Below, piece after piece: positions 1 through 9,766 of a DNA stretch of 64,000 bases. The stretch's first letter is position 1, and every line of letters starts with the position of its first letter. Location: NCBI GenBank assembly GCA_002256245.1, contig NKIU01000010.1, positions 62,001 to 126,000 of the forward strand. The letters are read 5' to 3'. Source of the stretch: Pseudorhodobacter sp. PARRP1 (GTDB lineage Bacteria > Pseudomonadota > Alphaproteobacteria > Rhodobacterales > Rhodobacteraceae). The notes under the pieces were generated by a model, which made no database searches, was not told where the DNA came from, and saw only the letters and a list, made by a program, of their open reading frames with translations. The translations under genes and the position numbers were made by a program.

Positions 1-181
1 GTCATTCACCCTTTCCCACGCAATCACAGCACACCCGCCTTTCACCGTCCATGGCACGAGATTGCGCGGCATCCCTTAACAATCGGTAACTGCTAACCGT
101 AGGGATAGGCACAGTTTTAAGTTTCACCTGCCGTTAAGAGGTTGGGTTCAGACAAGACAAAACCAGTGTTGAGGCGCGATT

Positions 182-1468
182 TTGAAATCCAATCATCTTC
201 CTATGAATGTGGCGGCACGCAGGCCCAGCGCCTTCGCGGCCCGGCCTGTCCTAGTGGTGGATGACAGCAAAGCGCAGCGCAAAATCCTGCAAATGCAACT
301 GACGCGCTGGGGCTATCAGGTGACCGAAGCTGCCTCGGGGGATGAGGCGCTTGCGCTGTGTCTTGCGCAGGATTTTGACATCGTGCTGTCAGACTGGATG
401 ATGCCTGGAATGAACGGCCTGGAATTTTGCAAAGCTTTTCGGGCACTTCCACGTGATGGCTATGGATATTTCATCCTGCTGACCTCGAAATCGGAGAAGG
501 CCGAAATCGCAGACGGGCTGGATAATGGCGCGGATGATTTTCTGACGAAGCCCGTCAGTTCGGATGAGTTGCGCGCCCGGTTGCGGGCGGGGGAGCGCAT
601 TCTGGGAATGCAGGATGAGTTGGTTGAAAAGAACCGCTTGATCGGCAGCACCCTGCAAAAACTGCAAGAACTTTATGATTCGCTTGACCGCGATCTTATC
701 GAGGCGCGCAAGCTGCAACAGACATTGGTGCGGGATCGGCTACGCGATTTCGGCGCAGGTAAAGCGGCATTGATGTTGCGCCCATCGGGGCATGTCGGCG
801 GCGATCTTGTGGGCAGTTTTGTGATCAACGCACATCGTATCGTGGTCTATTCAGTCGATGTTTCGGGGCATGGCGTGGCCTCTGCGATGATGACGGCCCG
901 GTTGGCGGGGCTGCTGTCTGGTGCATCGCCCGAGCAAAACATCGCGCTGAAGACTGCCCCAGATGGCGCGCGTGATGCCTGGCCACCCGCCATTGTGGCG
1001 GGCCGGCTGAACCGGATGATGCTGGAGGAGTTGCAGGTCGATCAGTATTTCACGCTCTGCTACGCCGAAATCGATCTTGAAACTGGTCTGGCGACGTTTG
1101 TGCAAGCCGGGCATCCACATCCGTTGATGCTGCGCGCAGATGGCGCCATCGAACGGCTGGGCGACGGAGGTCTGCCAATCGGACTCATTGAGGGCGCAGA
1201 CTATCCGCAGACCAGCATCAGATTGCGGCCGGGTGATCGGCTGTTTCTGGTTTCCGATGGCGTGACCGAATGCCCGAATGCACAAGGCGAAGAGCTGGGA
1301 AGTGATGGCCTGATCAGAATATTGCGGAATAACAGTGTTTTAGATAGCCAAAACCTGCTGGAAGCCTTGCTTTGGGACTTGAACACTTTCTCCGGTGGGG
1401 GCGTATTTCCCGATGACGTATCTGGCTTGATCTTTGACTATCTCGGACCTACGCCCGATTCCAGTTGA
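182..1468 (+). CDS. Response regulator with PP2C/SpoIIE-type serine phosphatase output
   Basis: A 428-residue RsbU-like signalling protein. Residues about 22-138 form a receiver domain: an acidic pair in VVDDS, the phospho-acceptor Asp about 71 in LSDWMMPG, and Lys in FLTKP. A coiled linker follows (about 140-185), then a PPM/SpoIIE phosphatase domain with the metal-binding motifs SVDVSGHG and FLVSDGVTE. Phosphorylation of the receiver probably controls dephosphorylation of an anti-sigma antagonist, as in the general stress response, but no partner lies nearby. The start is TTG, chosen because GAGG lies 7 nt upstream; an ATG seven codons in is the alternative. The 3' end overlaps the convergent Nudix gene by 31 bp. 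The 181 bases upstream show no gene. Confidence 0.88.
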   Translation: MKSNHLPMNVAARRPSAFAARPVLVVDDSKAQRKILQMQLTRWGYQVTEAASGDEALALCLAQDFDIVLSDWMMPGMNGLEFCKAFRALPRDGYGYFILLTSKSEKAEIADGLDNGADDFLTKPVSSDELRARLRAGERILGMQDELVEKNRLIGSTLQKLQELYDSLDRDLIEARKLQQTLVRDRLRDFGAGKAALMLRPSGHVGGDLVGSFVINAHRIVVYSVDVSGHGVASAMMTARLAGLLSGASPEQNIALKTAPDGARDAWPPAIVAGRLNRMMLEELQVDQYFTLCYAEIDLETGLATFVQAGHPHPLMLRADGAIERLGDGGLPIGLIEGADYPQTSIRLRPGDRLFLVSDGVTECPNAQGEELGSDGLIRILRNNSVLDSQNLLEALLWDLNTFSGGGVFPDDVSGLIFDYLGPTPDSS

Positions 1469-1902
1469 CGCAAAGCGCGCGCCAACATGGCGCGGTCGCC
1501 GGGGTTTCCGAGCAGACGCAGCCCCGCTTGAGGCGCCATCCAAACCGCCTCATGTCCCTGTTCGGTAGGGGTTCCAATGCGCAATACCGGGCGCGCAAGG
1601 TAAACGGTGCAAATCTTTTCTGCCCAAAGGTCGTATTCTGGCATGAAGGTAAAGCGCCGAAATACACCCACGCGACGCACACCTGCGATGTGATAGCCCG
1701 TTTCCTCCATCACCTCGCGATGCAGCGCAGCGATGGGATGCTCGCCTTTGTCGATGCCGCCACCAGGCAATTGGTATTCGGGTGTCGGTTCGGCCTGAAA
1801 TGTCGTCAGAATCGCCCCGCGATCCCACAGCACGGCATAAACTCCTGGCCTGCGAGTGTAGCGGCGGCCCGGTTCGGGGCTTTTTCCATAGCGTTTGATC
1901 AT
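1438..1902 (-). CDS. Nudix hydrolase
   Basis: A 154-residue single-domain Nudix protein. The Nudix box is at about residues 47-70: GGGIDKGE, then REVMEETGY, matching GX5EX7REUXEEXGU. The family cleaves nucleoside diphosphates linked to a variable group; the substrate cannot be read from the sequence. The N-terminus (MIKRYGKSPEPGRRYTRRPG) is basic and has no signal peptide, so it is cytoplasmic. It is divergent from hslO across about 75 bp and convergent with the PP2C regulator. Confidence 0.88.
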   Translation of the reverse strand: MIKRYGKSPEPGRRYTRRPGVYAVLWDRGAILTTFQAEPTPEYQLPGGGIDKGEHPIAALHREVMEETGYHIAGVRRVGVFRRFTFMPEYDLWAEKICTVYLARPVLRIGTPTEQGHEAVWMAPQAGLRLLGNPGDRAMLARALRQLESGVGPR

Positions 1903-1911
1903 GCCTGCCCC

Positions 1912-1939
1912 TTGGGTGCGCGGTTGCTCTGCCTATATA
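1912..1939 (+). promoter_or_regulatory. Candidate sigma-70-type promoter for hslO
   Basis: TTGGGT (1912-1917) and TATATA (1934-1939) are separated by 16 bp and lie about 40 bp before the hslO start, in the short divergent spacer. Only the pattern supports this; no transcript data exist. Confidence 0.35.
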
Positions 1940-1977
1940 GGCGCGGTATGCCAAGCTTGGCACGTTTAGGAAACCCC

Positions 1978-2979
1978 ATGACCTCTCCTCTGCAAATCGC
2001 TTGGGACGATACCGTCCTGCCTTTTCAACTTGACCGGTCCGCGATTCGCGGACGCGTCGCGCGTCTTGATGGTGCGTTGGATGCCGTGCTGAAACAGCAC
2101 AATTATCCAGCCGTGATTGAGGCCTTGGTAGCCGAAGCCGCCGTGCTGACGGCGCTCATCGGGCAATCAGTCAAACTTCGATGGAAGCTTAGCTTGCAAA
2201 TTCGCGGCAAAGGTCCGGCGCGCTTGATCGCTACCGACTATTATGGCCCCTCAGAAGATGGCGAGCCTGCGCGCATTCGCGCCTATGCCAGCTATGATGC
2301 GGATCGGCTGGACCTGAACGCCGATCCTTTCAGCCAGATTGGTGAGGGGTATTTCGCGGTGATGATTGACCAAGGCCAGGATATGCAGCCTTATCAAGGA
2401 TTTACACCTATAGCGGGCAAATCGTTGTCCGACTGCGCTCAGACCTATTTTGCGCAGTCCGAACAGATTCCAACCAGGTTCGCCCTGACATTCGGCAAAA
2501 ATCAAATGCCCGGCGGTGCGGCTCATTGGCGCGCGGGCGGGGTGATGCTGCAGCACATGCCGGCGGTCGGCGGCTCTGTCGCGGCCGAGGCTGGCTCGGG
2601 TGAAGGCGGCTTGCTGAGCCACGTCGATATTTTGGCTGGCGAAGAGGCAGAAAATTGGACACGGGCAAATGCTTTGCTGGATACAGTCGAAGAGATCGAG
2701 TTGATCGGGCCAACCGTGGCACCAACAGACTTGCTGGTGCGGCTGTTCCACGAGGAAGAGCCGCGGGTGTTTGATGCGCAGGTGGTGCATTTCGGTTGCT
2801 CGTGCTCGCCCGACAAAGTGGTGCAAGCAATGTCGATTTATTCTGCCAAAGATATCAAACACATGACGACCCCAGAAGGGGTGGTCACGGCGGATTGTCA
2901 GTTCTGCGGAAAGCACTACGAGTTCGATCCGGCGACACTTGGCTTTGAAGCTACGAAAGCGCCGGGTGATGCAGGATGA
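1978..2979 (+). CDS. hslO: Hsp33 redox-regulated chaperone
   Basis: A 333-residue Hsp33 family chaperone: a cytoplasmic holdase activated when oxidation releases zinc from its C-terminal cysteines. The four zinc ligands are visible near the C-terminus as CSC (in FGCSCSPDKV) and CQFC (in ADCQFCGKHYEF), the family's CXC...CXXC pattern. Length fits the family. The reading frame stays open far upstream, over the Nudix gene on the other strand, but homology begins at ATG 1978 (MTSPLQIAWDD). The stop overlaps the next gene by 11 bp, so the two are probably cotranscribed. Confidence 0.93.
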   Translation: MTSPLQIAWDDTVLPFQLDRSAIRGRVARLDGALDAVLKQHNYPAVIEALVAEAAVLTALIGQSVKLRWKLSLQIRGKGPARLIATDYYGPSEDGEPARIRAYASYDADRLDLNADPFSQIGEGYFAVMIDQGQDMQPYQGFTPIAGKSLSDCAQTYFAQSEQIPTRFALTFGKNQMPGGAAHWRAGGVMLQHMPAVGGSVAAEAGSGEGGLLSHVDILAGEEAENWTRANALLDTVEEIELIGPTVAPTDLLVRLFHEEEPRVFDAQVVHFGCSCSPDKVVQAMSIYSAKDIKHMTTPEGVVTADCQFCGKHYEFDPATLGFEATKAPGDAG

Positions 2980-3559
2980 GATCGCGCGCCCGAAGGATGC
3001 GCTCGCCCGTCCTGCGGGCGAGTCGTCTGATTTTGATCTGAATCCTATCCTGTTGCCTGACAACCGGATTTTGCGACCGGCGGCGGTGCTGGTCGCCGTT
3101 TGGCTACGCGCGGACGGCCCACGGCTGATTCTGACCAAGCGGGCATCGCATTTGAAGCATCATCCGGGTCAGATCGCCTTTCCGGGTGGCAAGGTTGACG
3201 CTGGGGACAGCGGACCGGAGGCGGCTGCTCTGCGCGAAGCGTGGGAAGAAATTGGACTGCCGCCCGAAAATGTCGAGTTTATGGGCCGCTTGCCCTGCCA
3301 TGAGACCGTCACGAATTACCTGATCACACCAATATTGGGCCTTGTTCGAGACGACTTTGACATTCGTCCCGAGGCGGGTGAGGTCGAGGAGGTGTTCACG
3401 GTGCCCCTTTCACATGTGCTGGACCGCAGACGGTTTGTGATTGAGGGGCGGGTCTGGAAGGGTCAACCGCGCCGATATTTCGCGGTGCCCTACGGGCCCC
3501 ACTACATTTGGGGGGCCACGGCGCGGATTTTGCGCAATCTGGCCGAGATGACGGCATGA
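2969..3559 (+). CDS. CoA pyrophosphatase (Nudix family)
   Basis: About 196 residues. It carries the CoA-type signature HHPGQIAFPGGKVD running into a Nudix box (GGKVDAGD, then REAWEEIGL). The LTKRASHLKHHPGQIAFPGG region is the UPF0035/NUDT7-like hallmark of enzymes that hydrolyse CoA to 3',5'-ADP and phosphopantetheine. ATG 2969 was chosen over an upstream ATG at 2939 because it limits the overlap with hslO to 11 bp. Its stop overlaps the cca start (ATGA). Confidence 0.87.
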   Translation: MQDEIARPKDALARPAGESSDFDLNPILLPDNRILRPAAVLVAVWLRADGPRLILTKRASHLKHHPGQIAFPGGKVDAGDSGPEAAALREAWEEIGLPPENVEFMGRLPCHETVTNYLITPILGLVRDDFDIRPEAGEVEEVFTVPLSHVLDRRRFVIEGRVWKGQPRRYFAVPYGPHYIWGATARILRNLAEMTA

Positions 3560-4698
3560 AGATTTCGGGCGATTGGATTGCGCATTCGGGCACGCAGGCG
3601 CTTTGTGCCGCGTTGTCGCAGGCGAAGCACCAGGCGCTGTTTGTGGGCGGCTGCGTTCGCAATGCGCTGCTTGGCATGGAGATTGCGGATGTTGATATCG
3701 CGACCGATGCGCGGCCGGAAGTTGTCTCTGATATTGCAAAAATTGCAGGATTTCGGGTGGTTCCGACCGGGATTGAACATGGCACGGTGACAGTCATCGC
3801 CGAAGGTGTCTCGCTTGAAGTCACGACATTTCGGCGAGACTTGGAAACCGATGGGCGGCGGGCCGTCGTGGCATATTCATCCGAACTTGCCGAAGATGCG
3901 GTGCGGCGCGATTTTACCATGAACGCGCTTTATGCCCGGGCAGATGGCACAGTTCTGGACCCTTTGGGCGGATTGCCCGATTTACTTGCGCGGCGTGTGC
4001 GGTTTGTTGGCGAAGCAGAGGCGCGCATCCGTGAAGACTATTTGCGGATACTGCGGTTTTTCCGTTTTTTTGCAGTCTATGGCGACCCGGCAGCTGGCAT
4101 TGATGCCGAGGGCTTGGCTGCTTGTGCGGCAAATGCAGACGGGATCGCAGGGATTTCGCGTGAGCGGATTGGAAGCGAGATGCGCAAGCTTCTGGCGGCA
4201 CATGACCCCGCACCAGCGGTTTCAGCAATGGCGCAGGCGGGTATCTTGGCACGGGTTCTGCCGGGATCGGACGGCAAGGCATTGGCCGTGTTGCGGCATT
4301 TCGAAGGCGATTTACCGCCGCGCTGGCAGCGACGTTTGGCGGTTCTTGGAGGCGATAATCCGGGCGAGGACTTACGGCTCTCACGGACCGAAACAGGCTC
4401 TAACGCAACCGTTAGAGACGAAATCGGATCGGGTCTGTCTTCTGCAGCTTTGGGGTGGAAACTGGGTGAAACGGATGCCCTAGATACCGTCCTGTGTCGT
4501 TCGGCTTTGCTTGAAACGGCGCTGCCATCCCAGTGGCAGGCTGAAATTACCCGGGGGGCCAACAGCACGCTCCCCGTTACTGCCGACGATCTGATGCCCG
4601 CATTGCAAGGCCCCGCTTTGGGTAAAAAACTGCGCGAAATAGAGGCACGCTGGCTTGCCTCTGACCTTTATCTGCGCAAGTCTGACTTGCTGGCGTAG
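3556..4698 (+). CDS. cca: CCA tRNA nucleotidyltransferase / poly(A) polymerase family
   Basis: A 380-residue class II nucleotidyltransferase. The head has VGGCVRNALLG and the catalytic carboxylates of DVDIAT (about residues 30-50); then RRDFTMNALY, and RIREDYLRILRFFRF, typical of the neck that binds ATP/CTP. The family adds or repairs the CCA end of tRNA. The C-terminal third (after about residue 260) is less conserved. Start is ATG 3556 (ATGA overlap). The gene is followed by 54 bp and then the ABC exporter pair. Confidence 0.9.
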   Translation: MKISGDWIAHSGTQALCAALSQAKHQALFVGGCVRNALLGMEIADVDIATDARPEVVSDIAKIAGFRVVPTGIEHGTVTVIAEGVSLEVTTFRRDLETDGRRAVVAYSSELAEDAVRRDFTMNALYARADGTVLDPLGGLPDLLARRVRFVGEAEARIREDYLRILRFFRFFAVYGDPAAGIDAEGLAACAANADGIAGISRERIGSEMRKLLAAHDPAPAVSAMAQAGILARVLPGSDGKALAVLRHFEGDLPPRWQRRLAVLGGDNPGEDLRLSRTETGSNATVRDEIGSGLSSAALGWKLGETDALDTVLCRSALLETALPSQWQAEITRGANSTLPVTADDLMPALQGPALGKKLREIEARWLASDLYLRKSDLLA

Positions 4699-4752
4699 GG
4701 TTCCCCTCGCCCTCCTTGGCTCTATATGACAAGGGCAACGCGCGAGATCATC

Positions 4753-6594
4753 ATGTTCAAATTCTTCGAGGGTCTTGTTGACCCCTATGCAAGCTACGCC
4801 CAAACCGACACCCCTCCGCGCAAGTTGTGGCCGTTTTTGCGCGACTATGTGCGGCCGTTTAAAGGAGTGTTTGCGGTTACGGCGCTGGTTGCGACGGCGA
4901 ATTCGGCATTTGACGTGGGCTTGATCTGGTATGTTGGCCGCTTGGTTGACCTGCTGGCGCAGGGTCAGCCGGCAGCGGTCTGGTCCAGCCATGGCACGGA
5001 AATTATCCTCGTGGCGCTTGCCGTTCTGATTTTGCGGCCTGCGATTGGCGGCACAGGCGTGGCGTTGCTGCATAACACCATCTTGCCGAATTTCGGCACG
5101 ATGATGCGGTGGCGCGCGCATCGGCACGTTTTGCGCCAGCCTGTGGGCTGGTTTGAGAGCGATTTTGCGGGCCGAATCGCGAACCGCATCATGCAGGCCC
5201 CGCCGGCGGCGGGCGAAGCGGTGTTCCAGACTTTTGACGCGGTGGCCTTTGCATCGACGACCCTTGTGGGCGCAGCGATCATGCTGGCGGGGGCCGACAT
5301 GCGCCTGTTGCTGCCGCTGATATTGTGGTTCGCAGGCTACGTTGCACTGATGCGGTGGACGATCAAGCGCGCCGGACCAGCCTCGACGGCCAGTTCAGAG
5401 GCCCGGTCGGCTGTGACGGGGCGGGTGGTGGATGCCTATGCAAACATCCATTCCGTGAAACTGTTCGCACATCACGACCTGGAGGAAAACTACGGGCGTG
5501 AGGCGATAGAGCGCGCGCGGCAGACGTTTTTCACCGAAATGCGTGTCGTCACCAAGATGGATATCATCCTGACCGTGCTGAATGGGCTGCTGATCGTGGC
5601 GGTGACGGGCTGGGCGATGTGGCTTTGGTATCATAGCCTTGCCAGCGTTGGCACCGTGGCGTCGGCGGTGACCTTGGTGCTGCGGCTGAACAACATGACC
5701 TATTGGATCATGTGGGCCACGACCAATCTGGTGCAGAACCTTGGCACGGTTCAGGAGGGGATGCAGACGATCACCCAGCCAATTGCCTTGGTTGATCAAT
5801 CGGGTGCAGCCGATTTGCAGTTCCGTCAGGGGCACGTGCAGATTGAAGGCGTCTCACATCATTATGGACGCGGTTCTGGCGGGTTGCAGCTGATCTCGCT
5901 GGATGTGGCCCCGGGGGAGAAGATCGGGGTTGTCGGGCGCTCGGGGGCGGGGAAATCGACCCTCGTGAAGCTGATGCTACGGTTTTACGATACCGAAGCG
6001 GGGCGGATTTTGATCGACGGGCAGGATATTGCGAAGGTCACTCAGGATTCCGTGCGCCGATGCATTGGCATGGTGGCGCAGGACAGCAGTTTGCTTCACC
6101 GCTCGGTCCGCGAAAATATCCTCTATGGGCGACCCGATGCAACCGAAGCGCAGATGGTTGCCGCCGCAAAGCAGGCCGACGCGCACGAATTTATTCTGAC
6201 CTTACAAGATCCCGAGGGACGGACGGGCTATGACGCCCATGTCGGTGAGCGTGGGGTCAAGCTGTCGGGCGGGCAGCGGCAGCGGGTGGCACTGGCCCGG
6301 GTGATCCTTAAAGATGCGCCGATTCTGATCTTGGATGAAGCGACGAGCGCACTGGATTCCGAGGCTGAGGCGGCGATCCAGAATGCACTGTTTGGCGTGA
6401 TGCAGGGCAAGACAGTCATCGCGATTGCACACAGGCTTTCGACGATCGCTGCGATGGACCGGATTGTCGTGCTTGAGGATGGCCGGATTGCTGAACAGGG
6501 CAGTCATGCGGAACTTTTGCAGGCGGACGGACTTTACGCTCGGTTCTGGGCGCGCCAATCCGGCGGGTTCATAGGGTTAGAGGCAGCCGCATGA
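4753..6594 (+). CDS. ABC exporter half-transporter (permease-ATPase), first of pair
   Basis: About 613 residues. An N-terminal six-helix type 1 exporter domain (about residues 25-320) is fused to an ATPase with Walker A GRSGAGKST, signature LSGGQRQRVALAR, Walker B ILILDEATSALD, and the H-loop His in AIAHRLSTIA. ATG 4753 (MFKFFEGLVDPY) is preferred to ATG 4726, because nine extra residues there would add nothing family-like. The stop overlaps the start of the second half-transporter, so the two probably form a heterodimer. The substrate is unknown; family members export lipids, peptides or drugs. Confidence 0.9.
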   Translation: MFKFFEGLVDPYASYAQTDTPPRKLWPFLRDYVRPFKGVFAVTALVATANSAFDVGLIWYVGRLVDLLAQGQPAAVWSSHGTEIILVALAVLILRPAIGGTGVALLHNTILPNFGTMMRWRAHRHVLRQPVGWFESDFAGRIANRIMQAPPAAGEAVFQTFDAVAFASTTLVGAAIMLAGADMRLLLPLILWFAGYVALMRWTIKRAGPASTASSEARSAVTGRVVDAYANIHSVKLFAHHDLEENYGREAIERARQTFFTEMRVVTKMDIILTVLNGLLIVAVTGWAMWLWYHSLASVGTVASAVTLVLRLNNMTYWIMWATTNLVQNLGTVQEGMQTITQPIALVDQSGAADLQFRQGHVQIEGVSHHYGRGSGGLQLISLDVAPGEKIGVVGRSGAGKSTLVKLMLRFYDTEAGRILIDGQDIAKVTQDSVRRCIGMVAQDSSLLHRSVRENILYGRPDATEAQMVAAAKQADAHEFILTLQDPEGRTGYDAHVGERGVKLSGGQRQRVALARVILKDAPILILDEATSALDSEAEAAIQNALFGVMQGKTVIAIAHRLSTIAAMDRIVVLEDGRIAEQGSHAELLQADGLYARFWARQSGGFIGLEAAA

Positions 6595-8441
6595 GATTTT
6601 ATCCAACCATCAAGCCGTTCCGGCCCGCGTCGGCAAATCCTCCTGCAACCACTTGGAAGTTTTTCCGCTGGGCGGTCCAGGGTGCGTGGCCCGGGATCTT
6701 GTGGGCAACGCTGTGGTCGGCCGCGTCAGGCTCGATGGAGGCGATTTCGGCAACGCTGCTGGGCGATGTGATTGATGTGGCCAACAGCGCCAACCCGGAA
6801 ACGGTGTTCAGTGATCACATGTGGCTGTTCGTGGGGTTTGTGGGGCTTTATCTGGTTTTGCGCCCGTTGATTTTCGGCTTGACCACACATGCGGCGGCAA
6901 TTGTGGTCGAACCTAACCTGTTCCCACTGATCCTGTCACGGATGCACCGCTGGACCTTGGGGCAAGCGGTTACGTTTTTCGACAATGATTTCGCTGGGCG
7001 AATTGCGCAAAAACAGATGCAGGTGGCGCGGGCGGCCACCGATGTGGTTTCGGGCAGTATCGAGACGATGGCGTTCTCGCTGGCCTCTGTGATCGGGTCG
7101 GTTGCGCTTCTGTCCACGATCAACGTTTGGGTGGCCTTGCTGCTGGTGGGATGGATCGCGGCTTACATTCTTTTCATCAAGGGATTTCTGAAAAAGGTGC
7201 GCGGCGCGTCAGCCTCACGCGCGGCGGCACGGGCGATGGTGACCGGCCAGATCGTTGATACCGTGACCAACATGAAGACCGTCAAGCTGTTCGCCCATGC
7301 GCGCCACGAAGACGGTGTGGCGCTAGAGGCGATGAATGGCTTTCGCGACAAGGCGATTGAATACGGCATTATCTCAAGCTGGTTCCGGCTTAGCCTTATG
7401 GCTCTCGCAGGGGTGCTCCCGGTGCTGCTGGTCGGGGCGACGGTTTGGCTTTGGACCAAGGGCGGCGCCACAGCGGGGGATATTGCGGCCGCAGGGGCGA
7501 TTGCCTTTCGTCTGGCGCAGATGACAGGGTGGGTGTCGTTCAGCCTGATGTCGGTGTTCGGCAACCTCGGAGAGGTTGAGGACGGCGTGAAAACCCTGAC
7601 ACCGCCCTATACTTTGAACGATGCAGCCGACGCGGTGGAAATGCCTCGGGTCGCGGGCGAGGTGCGGATGGAGCATGTGACCTTCGCCTATGGCCGTAAG
7701 ACCGAGGATGGCCGCGGCGGCGTGGATGATTTGAACCTGACGATCAACGCGGGCGAAAAGATCGGCATTGTTGGGGCTTCGGGGGCGGGGAAATCGACCC
7801 TCGTGGCGCTGCTCTTAAGGCTCTATGACGCCGAAAAGGGCAGGGTTTTGATTGACGGCATCGATGTGCGGTCGGTGACGCAGGAAAGCTTGCGGCGGCA
7901 GATTGGCATGGTCACGCAGGAAACCGCGATGTTCAACCGCACGGCGCGTGAAAACATCATGTATGGCAACCCAGATGCGAGCGAAGAGATGATGATCGCC
8001 GCCGCCAAGCAGGCCGAGGCGCATGATTTCATCCTGAACCTGCGCGATTTTGCCGGGCGCAAGGGCTATGACGCCTATCTGGGCGAGCGTGGTGTGAAGC
8101 TTTCCGGGGGGCAGCGGCAGCGGATCGCACTGGCGCGGGCGTTCCTGAAAGACGCTCCGATTCTCGTGTTGGACGAGGCGACTTCGGCGCTGGATTCAGA
8201 AGTTGAGGCGAGCATTCAGGACGCGTTGACGTCAGTGATGCGGGGCAAGACCGTGTTGGCGATTGCGCACCGTTTGTCCACGATTGCCGAGATGGACAGG
8301 ATTGTGGTGCTTGACGCGGGCCGCGTTGTGGAACAGGGCAGCCATGCGGAGTTGCTGGCGCTGGGCGGGCTTTACGCGCGCTATTGGAATCGTCAGTCGG
8401 GCGGCTTCATCGGCATCGAGGATAAGGAAGCGGCAGAGTGA
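6591..8441 (+). CDS. ABC exporter half-transporter (permease-ATPase), second of pair
   Basis: A 616-residue paralogue of the preceding gene with the same layout: six membrane segments (about 35-335), Walker A GASGAGKST, signature LSGGQRQRIALAR, Walker B ILVLDEATSALD, and AIAHRLSTIAEMD. Both subunits retain apparently complete ATPase motifs. ATG overlaps the upstream TGA by 4 bp, and its own end overlaps the GTG of the RNA methyltransferase, indicating translational coupling along the chain. Confidence 0.9.
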   Translation: MRFYPTIKPFRPASANPPATTWKFFRWAVQGAWPGILWATLWSAASGSMEAISATLLGDVIDVANSANPETVFSDHMWLFVGFVGLYLVLRPLIFGLTTHAAAIVVEPNLFPLILSRMHRWTLGQAVTFFDNDFAGRIAQKQMQVARAATDVVSGSIETMAFSLASVIGSVALLSTINVWVALLLVGWIAAYILFIKGFLKKVRGASASRAAARAMVTGQIVDTVTNMKTVKLFAHARHEDGVALEAMNGFRDKAIEYGIISSWFRLSLMALAGVLPVLLVGATVWLWTKGGATAGDIAAAGAIAFRLAQMTGWVSFSLMSVFGNLGEVEDGVKTLTPPYTLNDAADAVEMPRVAGEVRMEHVTFAYGRKTEDGRGGVDDLNLTINAGEKIGIVGASGAGKSTLVALLLRLYDAEKGRVLIDGIDVRSVTQESLRRQIGMVTQETAMFNRTARENIMYGNPDASEEMMIAAAKQAEAHDFILNLRDFAGRKGYDAYLGERGVKLSGGQRQRIALARAFLKDAPILVLDEATSALDSEVEASIQDALTSVMRGKTVLAIAHRLSTIAEMDRIVVLDAGRVVEQGSHAELLALGGLYARYWNRQSGGFIGIEDKEAAE

Positions 8442-9661
8442 AAGTTACCATCGAACGGCTGGGGCATTTGGGTGACGGGATCGCTCAGGGGCCAGAGGGC
8501 ACGATCTATGTGCCCGGAATGTTGCCGGGCGAAGAAGTTGAAGGCGTCTTGCAGGGCGATACGCTGGTGCAGACCCGCATTATCACGCCATCAGCCAACC
8601 GGGTAAAACCGCCCTGTGTGCATGCCAAGACCTGCGGCGGTTGCATGATGCAGCACGCTTCAGACGCTTTTGTCGCCGATTGGAAGCTGGGAATTGTGAA
8701 GGGCGCCTTGGCCGGACAGGGTTTAGACGCACCTTTTCGCCCGATCCTGACGTCGCCTCCGAAATCGCGGCGCAGGGCCACCATAGCGGCGCGGCGCACG
8801 AAAACCGGCGCGATGATGGGCTTTCACGCGCGGGCGTCGGATACTTTGGTCGATGTCCCAAACTGCCAACTGCTGCATCCTGACCTTATGGCGACATTTC
8901 CCGGCTTGCAGGACTTGGTCAAGCTGGGCGGGTCGCGTACGGCCGAGGTGTCCCTGACAGTGACGCGCTCGATTTCCGGTGCGGATGTGATGGTGACCGG
9001 AGGCAAGGATCTGGACGCGCAGCTGCAACTGGAACTGGCGCGGATCACCGAAACCCACGGATTTGCCCGGCTGACTTGGAATGGGGATACCGTGGCGCTG
9101 CGCACATCGCCAATGCAGCGTTTTGGCCGTGCGTTGGTGTCGCCGCCGCCCGGCGCATTCTTGCAGGCGACCATCGAGGGCGAAGGCGCGCTACTTCGAT
9201 CGGTCGCTTTGGCGATTGGCTCGGCCAAGAAAGTTGTCGATCTGTTTGCAGGTGTTGGCACATTTGCTTTGCCTTTAGCGGAACGCGCCGAGGTTCACGC
9301 CGTGGAAGGCGAGGCGAAGATGACAGCAGCCCTTGAAAAGGCCGCGCATAACACCGAAGGCTTGAAGCGCGTCACGGTGGAAACCCGCGACTTGTTCCGC
9401 CGGCCACTTGAGGATGACGAGTTCAAAGGCGTCGAAGCCGTCGTCATCGACCCGCCGCGCGCGGGGGCCGAGGCGCAGATGGCGGTGTTAGCGCGCAGCA
9501 AGGTTCCGGTGATTGCAAGCGTGTCTTGCAACCCAATTAGCTTTGCCCGTGATGCCAAGGTATTGATTGCGGGCGGTTATCATCTTGATTGGGTGCAGGT
9601 GGTGGACCAGTTTCGCTGGTCTTCGCATGTGGAGCTGGTCGCGCGGTTCAGCCGCCCTTAA
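8438..9661 (+). CDS. Class I SAM-dependent RNA (uracil-5-)-methyltransferase, Fe-S type
   Basis: A 407-residue TrmA/RlmC/RlmD-type enzyme. An N-terminal TRAM-like strand segment is followed by an Fe-S motif C-X5-C-X2-C (CVHAKTCGGC, about residues 50-59) with a possible fourth Cys in VPNCQLLHP. The SAM site is VVDLFAGVGTFALPLA; catalytic motifs are DPPRAG and the nucleophile Cys of SVSCNPISFARD. The likely reaction is formation of 5-methyluridine in rRNA; the position cannot be assigned. Start is GTG in a GTGA overlap with the ABC gene. Confidence 0.86.
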   Translation: MKVTIERLGHLGDGIAQGPEGTIYVPGMLPGEEVEGVLQGDTLVQTRIITPSANRVKPPCVHAKTCGGCMMQHASDAFVADWKLGIVKGALAGQGLDAPFRPILTSPPKSRRRATIAARRTKTGAMMGFHARASDTLVDVPNCQLLHPDLMATFPGLQDLVKLGGSRTAEVSLTVTRSISGADVMVTGGKDLDAQLQLELARITETHGFARLTWNGDTVALRTSPMQRFGRALVSPPPGAFLQATIEGEGALLRSVALAIGSAKKVVDLFAGVGTFALPLAERAEVHAVEGEAKMTAALEKAAHNTEGLKRVTVETRDLFRRPLEDDEFKGVEAVVIDPPRAGAEAQMAVLARSKVPVIASVSCNPISFARDAKVLIAGGYHLDWVQVVDQFRWSSHVELVARFSRP

Positions 9662-9766
9662 GCAAACGTTGAAAAAAGCGTGATCGGCTGTGCCAATGCG
9701 CAGACTAGGCAACCGCCGGTTTTTTCGGTATGCGCTGGTCAAAAGATAATAAAGAGCGGGCAGACG

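Noticed and set aside
1465-1977. Possible N-terminal extension of hslO
   Set aside because: The frame is open only because it is opposite a GC-rich Nudix gene; Hsp33 homology starts at 1978 and the extension is not protein-like.
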